A stretch of 64,000 bases of DNA from Cryptomeria japonica (Eukaryota; Streptophyta; Pinopsida; Cupressales; Cupressaceae), in contig NC_081409.1 of assembly GCF_030272615.1 (NCBI RefSeq), positions 527,742,291 to 527,806,290 on the forward strand, given 5' to 3'. The position numbers and the translations under genes are program-made. Positions 44,627-56,300 of the stretch are shown here, one piece after another (position 1 is the first letter of the stretch; each line of letters begins with the position of its first letter). The notes below the pieces were generated by a model. That model saw only the letters and a list, made by a program, of their open reading frames with translations, was not told the origin of the DNA and made no database searches.

Positions 44627-47126
44627 ATGGGAAAAAATAAGAGAGGAATGAATGAACAAAGAGAGGTAGAAAAGGAAAGACAAAGGGAGTGTGTGACGAG
44701 ATTACGTGAAGGTACACCATCTAATGCACCTAATGAAAGTGATGAACATTGAACAATTGAAATTGATATGGTGAATGTACCAAATCAAAATGATCAACAT
44801 ACACCAATTCAAATACATATGATGAATGTACCTAATGAATGCAATGAACATACACCATTTGAAAATGATGCAATTAATGCACATGTTAATGAAATTGAAG
44901 AATATATACCATTTGAATTTGATGTGATCAATGCACATAATGTACCTAATGAAAATCAAGAGCATGCACCAATCTTAACACCTCTTAGAATAATTCGTAG
45001 AAAACCAAAGTTCCTAATAGACATTGATGAAAATATTGTGAAGCCAATGCATGATAAAAACTTTGAAAGAACTTGTAGAAGAATGGTTACAATAATTTGG
45101 AATAACTATTTTGAAAACTTAAATCAAAGTGGAAGATTCCAATTAGTTGTTGAAACGATTAAAAGTTTGAAATTTAGAGAGACAATGAAAATTTTGGGGT
45201 TAAGAACATCTGAAAATAATAGTGAAAGAATCATTGTGAGAAATATTTTTGATGCATACCAAGACATTGGTTCAAAATCACGCACTAAAGATGCTAATGT
45301 TACTCATTGTGTCCTCACATCAACCATAATGGGAAAGGAAATGAAAAAATCTCGTTTAATAAGCAAAACAAGCAAGTCATTAAGGATAAGTAGAACCACA
45401 TTACACCATGCCTTAGATAGGCGAGAGAAAATTGAGGATCCTAACAATAATTCTCTTTGGGCATTCTCGGGTAGACTCCCACGCAAGGACAAGGTTGTTG
45501 TTGATGCACTAATAACGTTAATTGAGAAATATTGGTCTGCCAACACAAGGGTTTCACCCAACCAAAGAGATGTTGTAGAAGGAAAATTGGAATTAGAAAT
45601 CATGAGCCACATCCAAAACACTATTTAGATATGACTCAAACGTAATTTTTTGAAAGGTTTAATGGTTTTCTCAGATTAAAATTAGTCAAAGATTTTTTGA
45701 GATGACAAAACCATTTTATGTTAAGATTAATTATGCACGTACTACATGTTTTTGTAGGGTCCAAGTTTAATTTTCCATGCATTATGATATTTATCGCCAT
45801 ATATGTTGTACTTTGCACACTAATGATGTTTTGTAGGAATTTGGTCTACAAGCACCTCCTAAGTCATCGAGAGAATTTATTTCAAGTGTACTATGTAGAT
45901 GAGATGATGGGTGCATTTACTATAAGATGATGTGTTTGAGATGTTTTTGTCCTACATGTGGTGGTTTGCAACAATTGCATAGATGCCTACATCTGGATAG
46001 CACACATGAAATTGGTAAGGAACTAGTTTCTATTGGAAAATACAAGTTAGTCACATATGGTGTGAAAGATGAAAAAGAATTAAAGAGGTGTGAGTTAGTG
46101 AAAAGGGATATATGTGTAGCTGATTTTATGAAGATGCTTCAAGAGAAACTAGTGTATGAGTACATAGGTCACACACATAGAGCTAGGGTTTTAGATGAGC
46201 AATTCAAGTTGTGTAAGGATACTTTCCCCCTCAACACTATTGTCTTTGTCTTTGATTTTGCTTAGAATTATACACTAAAGCTGCAAAATAAAGTACAACC
46301 TATGTATTACCACTCTACACAAGTTACAATTTTTGTACACATAGCATTCATGCATGCACACCATTGCACCGAGGAGGATATAAAGGTTATAAGATAATAT
46401 CACTTCTATATCAGTGATAATCGTACTCATTCCTTAGAGTTTGTGCAAGGATGATTTATAGTCTTCTATGATAGTTTAAGGGAAAGAGATATAAGATACA
46501 ACCAACACTTAATATGGTCAGACAATTGCACCACACAATTCAAGAATGCAAGGATGTTCTACTGGTTGACTAGGATGCATGTGACAAGTGGTGTGCAACA
46601 TTTTTTGAATTTCACTGAGGCGAGGCATGGAAAGGGAGAGAATGATGATGTGGGAGCATGTGTGAAAACAACTCTTACTAGAGAGGAATTGAAGTATGAA
46701 GATGGTGCAATGTTAATAGATGCAGAAAAAATTGTGAAATGGTGTAACTCTACAATGGGACCAGGTAGTATAGGTAAGTCTATGGTTTCTATATATTTTT
46801 GGTTAATACGTGAATCTAACATTCAAAACTATCTAGATTGTTGTATACTTATAGGATCAAGTGACATGCATTCATTTAGAAGTTAAAATGCAGTCTCACT
46901 AGTTATTTATACTAGACAGATTGCATGCTTTTGCTCTTCGTGTATGCATTTTGTGTGGGATGAATGTGAATCAAAAGAGTGGGTTGACCAATGGTCTTGT
47001 AGACCTTTGCAAACCCTAGATACATATCAACTTCCTAGAGCACTACAAATGAACCGGATTGAAGGATCAGTGGATATTGACCATGTATCATACCTAGTTC
47101 AAAAATTCCCCAAATTCAGTCTCTAC
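44627..47126 (+). pseudogene. Decayed DDE-type transposase-like gene
   Basis: An ATG at 44627 opens the frame, closed by TGA at 44750 and open again to 45628. The N-terminus has a charged segment and then about three copies of a NVPNE...EHTPFE repeat. Near 45380 is a helix-turn-helix-like SLRISRTTLHHALDRR. After frame changes at 45630-45930, one frame runs to about 47126 with stops. It shows a Cys cluster (CLRCFCPTCGG, 45933 on), FVFDFA (Asp 46254-46256), WSDNCTTQFKNARMFYW (Asp 46521-46523), and HGKGENDD (Asp 46644-46649). Such D, D, D/E spacing within RNase H-fold motifs fits a DNA transposase. I think a Sola-like superfamily is possible, from memory only. I found no terminal inverted repeats. 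A domesticated transposase family now decayed is an alternative. Confidence 0.5.
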
Positions 47127-48522
47127 TGATAAAAATAGCTCCCCATCTCAAAAGGTATGCAAGTGATACTCTAACTATTGCATGAATTGTCAAAAATAGC
47201 CAAAAAATCACTCCTATCTCTGAAATCTACATGATGAATTATATTCTCCCTTTTATCCAAAATTGTTTTAATATAAGCTAAAATAAGATATTTATTTCTT
47301 TTGTTATTTCCTTTTATAGTTTAATATAATTCTATTAAGATTTTTAATAAAATAAATCTTTAATAGAATTATATTAAATTACAAATGAAAAATGTATCTT
47401 TTCTTTGTTTTATAACTTAATATATTTTTATTAAGATTTTTTTAATAGTAATTTTTTAATAAAAATATATTGTATAAATGATAAAAGTAAAGAAAATGAA
47501 AGAGCTTGGGGAAGCTCTCGGCCCTCTATTTTAGGGTTGCATTACACAGGTTCAATGACTTTCAAGTCATTGACCATGGGGCATGCATGATTTGTTTTAA
47601 AAAAAATAAAATAAAAAGCAAAGTGCACATCGATGTTTTGATTTTAGGGCATGTAAAAGATGAGATATTCGAAACCCTAAAATATTTCATATCTCATTTC
47701 ATTCTTGTTTTTTTCTTTTTCTCTATCTTATCAAAGAAGACTCCCTTTTGTGGGTAGTCGATATGCACTCCTTGTGTGTGCTTGAGCTGGGGTTGAAACA
47801 TGAACTTCTCTATGACTTTGATTTGAGCTTCATATCTCGGTATGAAGTATTTTTTCACATTATTTTGCATGCATATTCTTAGAGATTGTTTTCATAGATG
47901 CTTCATGCATATTCTTTTTCTATTTTTTGGATGTAATATTCATGCTTTCATTGTTTTAAGCATGAGAAAAATGATGAAAAACCCTAAACAACTATATCTT
48001 TCCTTTTTTGTCTCTGCCGCTATTTCTCTGTTCAAATAAGCTTTATTTTAAAAAAAACGTCATGTGTATACTTAGTGTTTCTGGATGAAACCCTAAGTAC
48101 ACACATGTTTTTGACTATTAAAATCATGATTTTCTCTTCTTTGTAACTTAGCTAGGGTTTCTTGGCCATGACTGAAGGAATCTTCAATGAAGGAATCTTC
48201 AACTTTTCTTTTATTGTTCATTGCTATCTCAGACTGATCTCACACCCTAATCTTGGCTTTGTTTTATTATTGAAATTATTGCTTCTAGCTTTGTTATGAA
48301 TCTGATCTTTTTGTGTATAAACAATACCTTGTACATGAATAAAGTCTATTATCATTATTTGATGCATTTGATGATTGTTAAAATGCCATATGTATGCCTT
48401 GCAAAGTTTGATTCCTCGACTGTCTTGATCAATCTTTGTATTGTTTTTTGGTCTGTAACTATATGCACTAACTATTCATGAAAAAACATTTATAGTATTA
48501 TGACAACGATTCATTAGGTCTT
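47127..48522. other. Non-coding spacer with hairpins
   Basis: No gene is supported. Two AT-rich stem-loops lie at 47327-47381 and about 47396-47497, and a third at 48061-48107 (left arm CATGTGTATACTTAGTGTTT, 18 of 20 paired with the right arm). The rest is ordinary AT-rich sequence up to the gypsy element. Confidence 0.6.
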
Positions 48523-48788
48523 TGTTGGCATTTTTTGTACCAAACCTTGCAGGGATCAATTCTAGGAATTCAGTGTAACTAACATTTCATGTTAGTCAAT
48601 ACCAATAACATGTCATGTTATCGATCTCAGCAGAGTTAGTTGCTTCTTCATAGTTTTGCAAAGTCATACAACATGAGGGTTATATGATGTGTCAATAACA
48701 GGTCGTGTTATTGACCACTGACTGGGTCATGTTATTGACCACAAAGGTAGGATCCAGTTGGCTAATTGTTTGGCAAGGTATTGATCTC

Positions 48789-49420
48789 GTAGGATAAGGT
48801 CCCGCAAGATAAGAGATAAAAGATAAAGCTTGGACCGCTTATCCTGCATGGGATAAGCAAAGTAACAAAGAAAAGTGCAAAGTGGGCCCCAGTCGGTCAA
48901 CTCACTTAGGTTCAAATGGCTAGAGGGGCTCCCGTTCATGAGCAGATTGGTTTCCCCCTTCCTCTTACTGGCCGCATGATTTTCAAATGCAAGAAGCAGA
49001 GGTCGCGGGATAAGAAAGAAAAATGAAAGGCTTTCATCTTAACCTGCAAGGTTAGAACAATGCACAACTGATGCCATGGGATAAGATACAAGGGGAACAA
49101 AGGAACCTTATCTCGCGAAGGAAAAAAAAGCCAAGAGAGATCTCGTGGGATAAGGAGAAAACATAAACTACAAAGCATTTTGCTTATCCCGTGGGGTAAA
49201 TTTGAGGACACAAATGGCCCGTAGGATAAGAACAAAGCAAGCAAAGACCTTAAGGCCTTATTCTGTGAGGTTGAGAAAAGGCATCAAAGGTCTCGCGAGA
49301 TAAGGAAACAAGAGTAAATCAAAGGGACTCTTATCTTGTGGGATAACAAAAGAAAAGTAGAATCAAAGAAAAATTATTATCCCACAAGGTTAAAAGGGAC
49401 CCATAGAGATGTTGCGGGAT
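48789..49420. repeat. GGATAAG / CTTATCC motif series in LTR I
   Basis: At least six exact GGATAAG words (for example near 48791, 48850, 49008, 49079, 49148 and 49214) plus about seven variants such as CTTATCCCGTGGGG and GCGAGATAAGG occur in roughly 630 bp. Many are preceded by CGTG or CGCG, giving a dyad of CTTATCC...GGGATAAG form. The same series is in the 3' LTR (about 58715-59500) with extra copies. Confidence 0.8.
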
Positions 49421-49994
49421 AGGAATTCAGGGGCCATTTAGCGGTCAAACATAGTAAGGATACGTGGACCTGGGGTGCCATGTTGACCAATTGTGACCGT
49501 CGAATCTTCATAAAGGCCCGATCCGATGGCCATGTTTTAATCATCAATTGGGCCTGTTGGAGGCCTAGTTGGAGAGATCTCGTGTGCCCATCTTCGCATA
49601 AATCTCTCATATCAACGATCAACATTTGAATTCATGGAGGCCCTTGGCATTTGAACTTTTTTAGGTGGGTTTTTGTTGACCCGACTGTCGAGACATTCTT
49701 CCTGCTCAAGTTTATGCCTCATATCTGATCTGATCGCCGTCCAACCACCATATTTGCTCATCATTACTTCATACATGACCCTACAGGCCATTTTCAGATG
49801 CTATCATGCCCTCTTTAATGCAAAACAAAGACTTTTTGTCCCTACAAGTATGCTCATCCATGCTTGTTGGTAGGGATTACTTCATTGAGGGGGGTTTCTT
49901 TTTCACTTCCAGAGGTAGAGGATGCTCCTAGAGCTAGTTGTAGCATGCCATCAGATCTCAAATCTGATCTCTCCCTCTCCTTTGATATTTATGT

Positions 49995-50019
49995 AACCTA
50001 ACCCGACTGGGGTTAGGTT
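49995..50019 (+). other. Perfect 10-bp stem-loop in LTR I
   Basis: AACCTAACCC and GGGTTAGGTT pair around a 5-base loop and are followed by TTTT. The 3' LTR has the same structure at 60080-60104 with one pair changed on both sides. Confidence 0.85.
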
Positions 50020-50690
50020 TTTCTCAATTGCAACCATCTGAGTTATGCCTGAACTATAAAGGCAATTTTATAAATTTTTCTCAAGATCTTCTCTCTTCTT
50101 TTCTTTTGCATAATTCTTATGTCTCTCTATATCTGTAAATTTTCCTTGCGTCTATATTAATAAAATCTAATTGTCTTACCTAGTTTCAATTTATGCAAAT
50201 GTGTGTATTTTCTTACCTCTTTGAATGAATACATCTTTTTCTTGTTTTATCAATATGTGTGATAGTGTTGACTCCTCTTAGAGTGGCATCTGAGAACATT
50301 GTTCATTCCTCTGCCATTGTTAAGTATTCCAACCTTGACTCGGTCTTAGAAAGCTAGACTTGGTTAGAAACTTTTGTATCTTCTAGGATATTTTATTGAT
50401 GTTATGTGTAGCTATAGGTAGGGGAGATCATCATTTCAGTCTGGGTGCAAACCCTATTTCCCTTCTTTCAGGCAACCCTTCTCTCGCCCTTTTTCCTATC
50501 AAACCATAGATTAGCTTTATCAGTGTTGGGTTGGTCCAAAACTCTGCATTCAAATTGAAGAGGAAATCGGCCTTCTCCGGAGATTCAACCTCACAACAGC
50601 GCAAGGTCCCACACTTGAGAGGTTGATTCAATGTTTCACAAGGTTGGTGGTCAAACCTAATCACCAAGGGTGCAAACTTTTGTGTAAACA

Positions 50691-50720
50691 ATTTTTGGCA
50701 TGCCCGGTGGGATTGATCTT
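50691..50720 (+). other. Primer-binding site of gypsy element I
   Basis: TTTTTGGCATGCCCGGTGGGA follows the LTR end directly. The matching tRNA is not assigned. A near copy, TTTTTGGCACGCCTGGTGGG, lies 85 bases downstream at about 50776-50795. Confidence 0.6.
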
Positions 50721-50925
50721 TAAAAAATTCATGAAAAAATCTAGTTCCATCCCAAGCTATTGTCCATACCACAGTTTTTGGCACGCCTGGTGGGACCACT
50801 TTTCAACATTCTTGTTAAGGATTCATTGCTGCTCTTAGAAAATAATCATTTGGAGGAAAACATCAAGCACTTGGTGACTCTCTTAAGGAGCAATTCAAAC
50901 TCTCGGTGATACTAGTTGGAGCTTT

Positions 50926-51570
50926 ATGCCAAGGAGACACACCATATCATCATCTAGAGGTATTTTTCAATTTATCCATCTTCCTTATTCAAACTACAAG
51001 TTTAGGAGAGGTAGGATTTCTTTGTCACCAGTTAGGGGAACTCAAGAAAATACATCTACACCCCTCAATTCTCATTCTACCCCTCCTATTACAAGATTAA
51101 CATGGCCTAGAGGCCCTTCTATCCACGTCAACATATCCTTATTTCATATGGAAATCCCAAGAGCACATACCTTTGTCCCCTTAAATGGTGGTAGTCCCTT
51201 AGTCCTAGCCCAAAAGAATGATATTCCCGTAGCACCCTTAAAGGCTATACCATTTTTCACTAGAGAGACATCTACCTCCCCGGAGGAGCATATACAAGAT
51301 ATGGCAAGCATTTGCATGGTATTTGATGTTACTAAGGACAATGTTTCAGTGAGGATTCTTGTTGCCTCATTCAAGGTTAAGGCCCTTCAGTGGTACAGAG
51401 GACTAGCTCCTAATTATATTCATAATTGGGATGAGTTAGGGGAGAAATTGTGCAAGCATTTTGAGGATAAAAGTGACCATCTATCACTTATGGAGCAGCT
51501 AACTACAATCAAAAGAGCACCCCATGAGTTCATGGGTGATTTTAACTATAGATTCCAAAAGATGGGATAG
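50926..51570 (+). pseudogene. gag of gypsy element I
   Basis: The frame 50926-51570 includes a Retrotrans_gag domain at residues about 120-214: PEEHIQDMASICMVFD, KALQWYRGL, NWDELGEKLCKHF and a final FMGDFNYRFQKM. A TAG at 51568-51570 stops it, and the next 750 bases (to about 52340) contain further gag-like sequence with many stops. I see no intact Cys/His knuckle. Gag would form the particle; this copy is broken. Confidence 0.8.
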
Positions 51571-52345
51571 AATCCCATAATTAGTAAAGTCTTCATCAAA
51601 CCATGTTTTCTTATATTTTCTCAGGGATTTGAACAATGGCATAGCTTCAATGATTCAATCTATGGGAGGAGATAATCTCCCATTAGCTTATGAAACTGCT
51701 ATAAGGGCTGAAAATTGCTTGATACAGGCAGGAAAGTTGTCTCCTAGGCCTAAAATTCCCTTATTTCCAAAGGCTCCTACCCAATAGCTCATTTGATCTC
51801 CTATCCTAGTGGCTTCCACAAGCCATTTGCTTAAACGTGCGCCCTCTTCCTTATCTTTTGAAATTAAGGAACTACAGGCCTCTCTTGAGACATCGATGCA
51901 AAAGATGTTCAACCCATTATAGCAGAAACTGAGGGGACATGGAAATGAATTGGTATCAATCAAGAGACAATTACCACAGGCTAACAACAAGCCTTATCAG
52001 CCCCAAAACTAGAATTATCAACAACAGAGATCAAATTTTCAAGGGCATAACCAATGGAGCAATGCTAGGCCCTTGAACAGTTTGAATCCCATAAATGCAA
52101 GCTCCTCAAAGGCTATAGTGCCAGTTTAAAAAAATATTGCTCAAGAACAAGATTAGTGTGTTGCATGCAATCAGTCCTCATGTCAGAATGGTGATTTTTC
52201 CTAAGCCCTAGTAGCACAAGAGGAGCCAACAACATCAGGGCAACAATAATTTACTGATTGTCTCATCCATACATAGGGAGATACAACTTTTATGAATTGG
52301 TAGGAGGCTTTTTTTTGTGGAATGAATTAGATAGGTGGGGATAGT

Positions 52346-53276
52346 GTGGTCGACAACACAAGATCAAAAAGGAGGGCCATAGATCCTAGTAATAATTCTA
52401 CAATAGCAACTCAGACTCCATCCGTAGCTCAAGCTTCACAACCTATCCTGCAATCTTCAATGCCAAAGTCATTTGGTAGGGTGACTTCTCTAATCAAAGA
52501 GCATGAATTGACACAAAATGTCAAGGAGAGAGAGCCGCCTAAGGCCCCTATAATATCAAAACCGGACCTTGTTGTTGCAAAATTCCCTGCTAAGGCTGCC
52601 ATCCCCTTTAATATCATTGAACAGATGAAGATGACCAACCTTAATTTATCTATCTGGGATGCTCTTGCTATCCCATCTCAAAGATACCTACTTCAAGAGG
52701 CCCCTAAAGGGGATGGATGTTGCAGAAGGTACCAGTCAACATTGCGGTTCTTCAACTTCCACAATCTTGGTGCAACCTTTGGAGGTAGAGAGTTCAAAGA
52801 AAATCAGCAAGTCTCCCCCTTTTTATCTTTCATTAATCATAGGAGATAAGCTTGTTCATAATTGCATTATAGATAGTGGGGCTAGTAGTTCAGTTATGCC
52901 AAAGGGGATAGTTGATTGCCTAGGTATCAAGTATGAACCTATAACAAAGGGGGTGGTTCAGCTTAATGGCACATCAGTTCAGACTGTGGGAGTCATTAAA
53001 TATTTAAATCTAACCTTGCATACCTGCCCAAGTTGTAGTATGTTGCAAGACATCTCAATGATTGACCTCCCTGCCTATTTTGCTATTTGTCTGTCTAGGG
53101 ATTTCACTACCAAGATAGGTGGCTACCTATCTTCTGACTGGTCTCACATGTTTTTTAGGACAAGATATGGTACCAAAGTAACTATTAGGGCTGAACTTAT
53201 TGCCAATGATCATATAGAGCCCTATACCCCAAGTCCCATCAACATGAATTGTACTCTCCATGAGGAGAAAGAATAA
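52346..53276 (+). pseudogene. Protease region of gypsy element I
   Basis: Two overlapping frames (52346-52849, then 52659-53276) cover the spacer and protease. The second holds FYLSLIIGDKLVHNCIIDSGASSSVM, a retropepsin active site with an intact D-S-G, and later VVQLNGTSVQTVGVI and SRDFTTKIGGYLSSDWSHMFF, which match plant Ty3/gypsy proteases. It ends in TAA at 53274-53276. The active-site motif looks intact, unlike element B. Confidence 0.85.
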
Positions 53277-53280
53277 ATTT

Positions 53281-53586
53281 TAGTAAGAGAGCCTACAACT
53301 CAGTTGTATGAGGTTCATGATTGCCTATTTGATGAGTGGGCAAATGCATTTCAATTTGATCTCATTGATGAGGTCAATAATACCGGCCTGGGCACATATT
53401 GTATGCATGAGCAAGACACCCCCATTCCCAATATTGTTGATATCCGGTGTATTGATGATCTTCTCCAAGGGGGCGAAATGTTACTTTTCTTTCAGACTTC
53501 ATTTTAGCTACACTAAAAATGTAGCTGAGTATGAAGCCCTAATTTTGGGTCTCCAAATGGCACAAAAGAGAGGGATCAAATCCTTA
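53281..53586 (+). pseudogene. Archaeal-type RNase H, N-terminal part, gypsy I
   Basis: After protease, a frame contains FDLIDEVNNTGLG (the first catalytic region, altered) and, after a frame change near 53500, NVAEYEALILGLQMAQKRGIK. That phrase is characteristic of the second, archaeal-like RNase H of the Tat group. It is cut by the solo LTR at 53587 and resumes at 54966 in register. Confidence 0.75.
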
Positions 53587-54960
53587 TGTTGGAAATATGT
53601 GCCTTGAATTAACATGACTTGTGTTCAGACTGATTAGAGTAACCTATCCCATTTAGACAACTGTCGATGATATTCTTGTCGATGGGCTAATGGAATCTTC
53701 TTCTTATGATCGGTTAACAGGTGATCAAGTCCGAGATGATCCAACGGCTGTCGCTATACGACGATGGGAAGAGGATCGTTAGTTAATCCTTGTGCCTTGG
53801 CAACAAAGCACATGAAAAAAGAAATGTGTTAAAGATCATGCAAGTTAAAGGTGGATCAACGGTTGTCGCTATACCGAATGATGGAGATGCACAAACGTTA
53901 TCTATCGCGGCTTGGTGACCAAGTGGTGGGGCTCGAAAAAAGAGCAACTCAGATGAGTTAGCTGGTGAGAAAGTTTGAGATGATTGGATGATTGTTGCTA
54001 TACCGCTATGGCAAGATGCACAAAGTTTATTCTCTGTGACTTGGCGACCATGGTGGGACCCGACAAGAGAGAAACTCAGATGAGTTAACTGGTGAACAAG
54101 TCTGGGATGATCGGATGAATGTCGCTATACCGCTATGGCAAGATGCACGAAGTTTATCCTCCGTGACTTGGCGACCAAGGTGGGGCCTGACAAAGAAGAG
54201 ATTCATTCTAGGCGGTTTGTGAGGCCGTGCTAAGGTGGCAGGGCAGGGACCCCGAAGCCAATCAGGGGGTGCCATGTGGTAGAGCGCAAAAAGAGAGATC
54301 AAGCAGATCAAGGAAGATCAGATGATCAGGATAGCTATTTGGTTGTCTTGCCAATGAACTGATGGAATTGCCTTCGGTGATCAGAGTATCATTAGAAGAT
54401 TGGAGCAATGCATTTGTGGCTTTTCCGATGGCCGATGGAGAAGAGACTGACTATAGGTGTGCGCTTGAACCAAAGTCCAAAAGATAAACACTTGAAAATT
54501 GAAGATGGTCTTGTCAGTGTATATGAATGCGAACCGACCTGAATTCATGGTGCATGTGGGATATTGTGTTTCTCATGAATGCAGACCGACACAGACGGTT
54601 AGCTTCAAACCATTGGTGCAGTTTCTCAGATGAACTGTCGACAATTTGGTATATGAAGCCATTGGATAACTATGGTGTGGTGACTGAGATCAGAGAGTCG
54701 ATTGTAGTGTCCTTCGCGTTATAATCTAAGAACAAATACCTATAGTAGCAGACTAAAACTTTATTGTAAATTTATTTACTGAAATAAAGTGTTTTGACTG
54801 TTGGTGGTGGGTTTTTTCCTGAAAGGGTTTTCCCACGTAATTCTTGGTGTTCTATCTATGTTATTCTTAATGTTTTGTAAAAGTTTTAAACTACATTCTT
54901 GCATGATTTTCCCTGTTAATTGACATTAGGAAGGCATCTCCGCATTGTGCTTTCCTTACA
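53587..54960 (+). mobile_element. Solo copia-type LTR J (1374 bp) inside gypsy I
   Basis: Starts TGTTGGAAATATGTGCC and ends GCTTTCCTTACA, with perfect duplication CCTTA (53582-53586 and 54961-54965). Deleting it and one duplication rejoins the RNase H frame. The GTTTTTTCCTGAAAGGGTTT near 54814 and CCCACGTAA are typical of the 3' half of copia LTRs, so orientation is plus. Four ~127-bp tandem units lie at about 53714-54200. Confidence 0.93.
53714..54200 (+). repeat. ~127-bp tandem repeat in LTR J
   Basis: GTYGCTATACCG-type words recur near 53748, 53865, 53991 and 54118, and ACTCAGATGAGTTARCTGG near 53947 and 54074. The last two units are the most alike; the first is divergent. Confidence 0.88.
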
Positions 54961-54965
54961 CCTTA

Positions 54966-55260
54966 AAGGTACATGGAGACAGTGAGTTGGTTGTAAATCA
55001 GATTAGAGCTCAAACAATCACTAGGAACAACCTTTTCAAGTCCTACAAGCATAGAGCATGGGACCTAATTGAGGGATTTTAAGCCTTCAATATTTCTAGT
55101 GTCTCTAGAAATCAGAATAAACATGTTGACCAATTAGCAACAATTGGTACCCAACATGACATTCCATCTCATGGTGCAACTGAGAAAGAACAACATATCA
55201 GACTTGTGGTGAGAGCTGTAGTGCCTGATAACCAAGTAAATTGATAGGTCTTTGATTTTG
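54966..55260 (+). pseudogene. Archaeal-type RNase H, C-terminal part, gypsy I
   Basis: Opens with HGDSELVVNQIRAQ (catalytic Asp) and continues through SYKHRAWDLIEGF, a stop, and NKHVDQLATIG, where the final catalytic Asp is expected. The family reads AD before LA; here it is VDQLA. A short linker follows toward RT. Confidence 0.75.
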
Positions 55261-55349
55261 ATTAGTAGATTGTGAACTTCCTGCAAGATGAAGCAGAGTT
55301 CTCCCATAGAAAGCAGGACATGCTATAGGAACAGTATGGAGATAAAATC

Positions 55350-56300
55350 ATGCATCTCAGCTCTAACAAGATTCCCAAGGGGCTGATCACCTTGGAGGGG
55401 ATCTTCAACCATCATGATAAAATGAAACGGAAAGAAATGAACCTAGCCACCAAGAAAGGAGACTACAAATCAATAGCCATGGCAGAAGGAAAAGCTCTCA
55501 ATTTGGGGAAGGTATGCCCCCAATCAAATCAAACTACTTTTGTAAATCTTTGTCAAGAGAATAGTGATATTTTTGCTTTTACATATGAGGATCTAAAAGG
55601 GTTTGACCCTAGATTAGCTTAGCATACCATAGAGCTAGATAGCAATGCTAAACCAATTAGACAAAAGGAAAGGCCTATAAATCCCAAAATTGAGCCTTTG
55701 ATAAGGAGAGAGCTATCCAAGCTTATATAATCTAGCATTTTTTTTCCAATTAAGAATTCCTCTTGGGTAGCCAATTTTGTTCCAGTTAGGAAGAAAAATA
55801 GGGAAATCAGACTGTGTGTGGACTTTAGGGACCTCAACAGAGCCACCCTTAAGGATCATTATCCCCTCCCTTCCATGGAACAAATTTTAGCCAAAGTTAG
55901 TGGCTCTGAAAGATTTTCATTCTTGGATGGATACTCGGTGTATAACCAAATTTTAGTCCAAGAATCCAACTAATACAACACTACATTCACTACTAAATGG
56001 GGCACTTATGCCTATTGTAAGATTCCTTTTGGACTAACCAATGCAGGTGCAACTTTTCAAAGGGCCATGGATATGGCTTTTAAGGGAGTATTAGCAGAAT
56101 TTGTGCTAGTTTATCTTGATGATATTACTATATGCTCCAAACATGCAGTAGATCACTTTGATCACCTTGAGAAAGTATTGAAAAGGTGTACGGAATATGG
56201 TGTGTCCTTGAATCCCAACAAGTGTGTATTTTCCATTGATTAGGAAAAATTACTTGGACATATTGTATCCAAAGATGGTCTAGCCATAGACCTAGAGAGA
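55350..56300 (+). pseudogene. Reverse transcriptase of gypsy element I
   Basis: The linker frame 55350-55622 ends with IFAFTYEDLKGFDP, a typical sequence just before RT. The RT follows in the same frame with stops at about 55620, 55728, 55970 and 56241. Motifs are LCVDFRDLNRATLKDHYPLP, SFLDGYSVYNQI, KIPFGLTNAGATFQRAM, and VLVYLDDI with the YLDD active site, then a thumb with LLGHIVSKDGL. All RT blocks are recognisable and in order. Four stops disable it. Confidence 0.93.

Larger units (their letters stand above)
48523..50690 (+). mobile_element. 5' LTR of gypsy element I
   Basis: The LTR starts TGTTGGCATTTTTTGTACC and ends GTGTAAACA. A dense series of GGATAAG words and their complements occupies 48789-49420. 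A hairpin with a 10-bp stem lies at 49995-50019, about 50 bases before a possible TATA box (ACTATAAAGG near 50057). It is 157 bp shorter than the 3' LTR. Confidence 0.93.
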
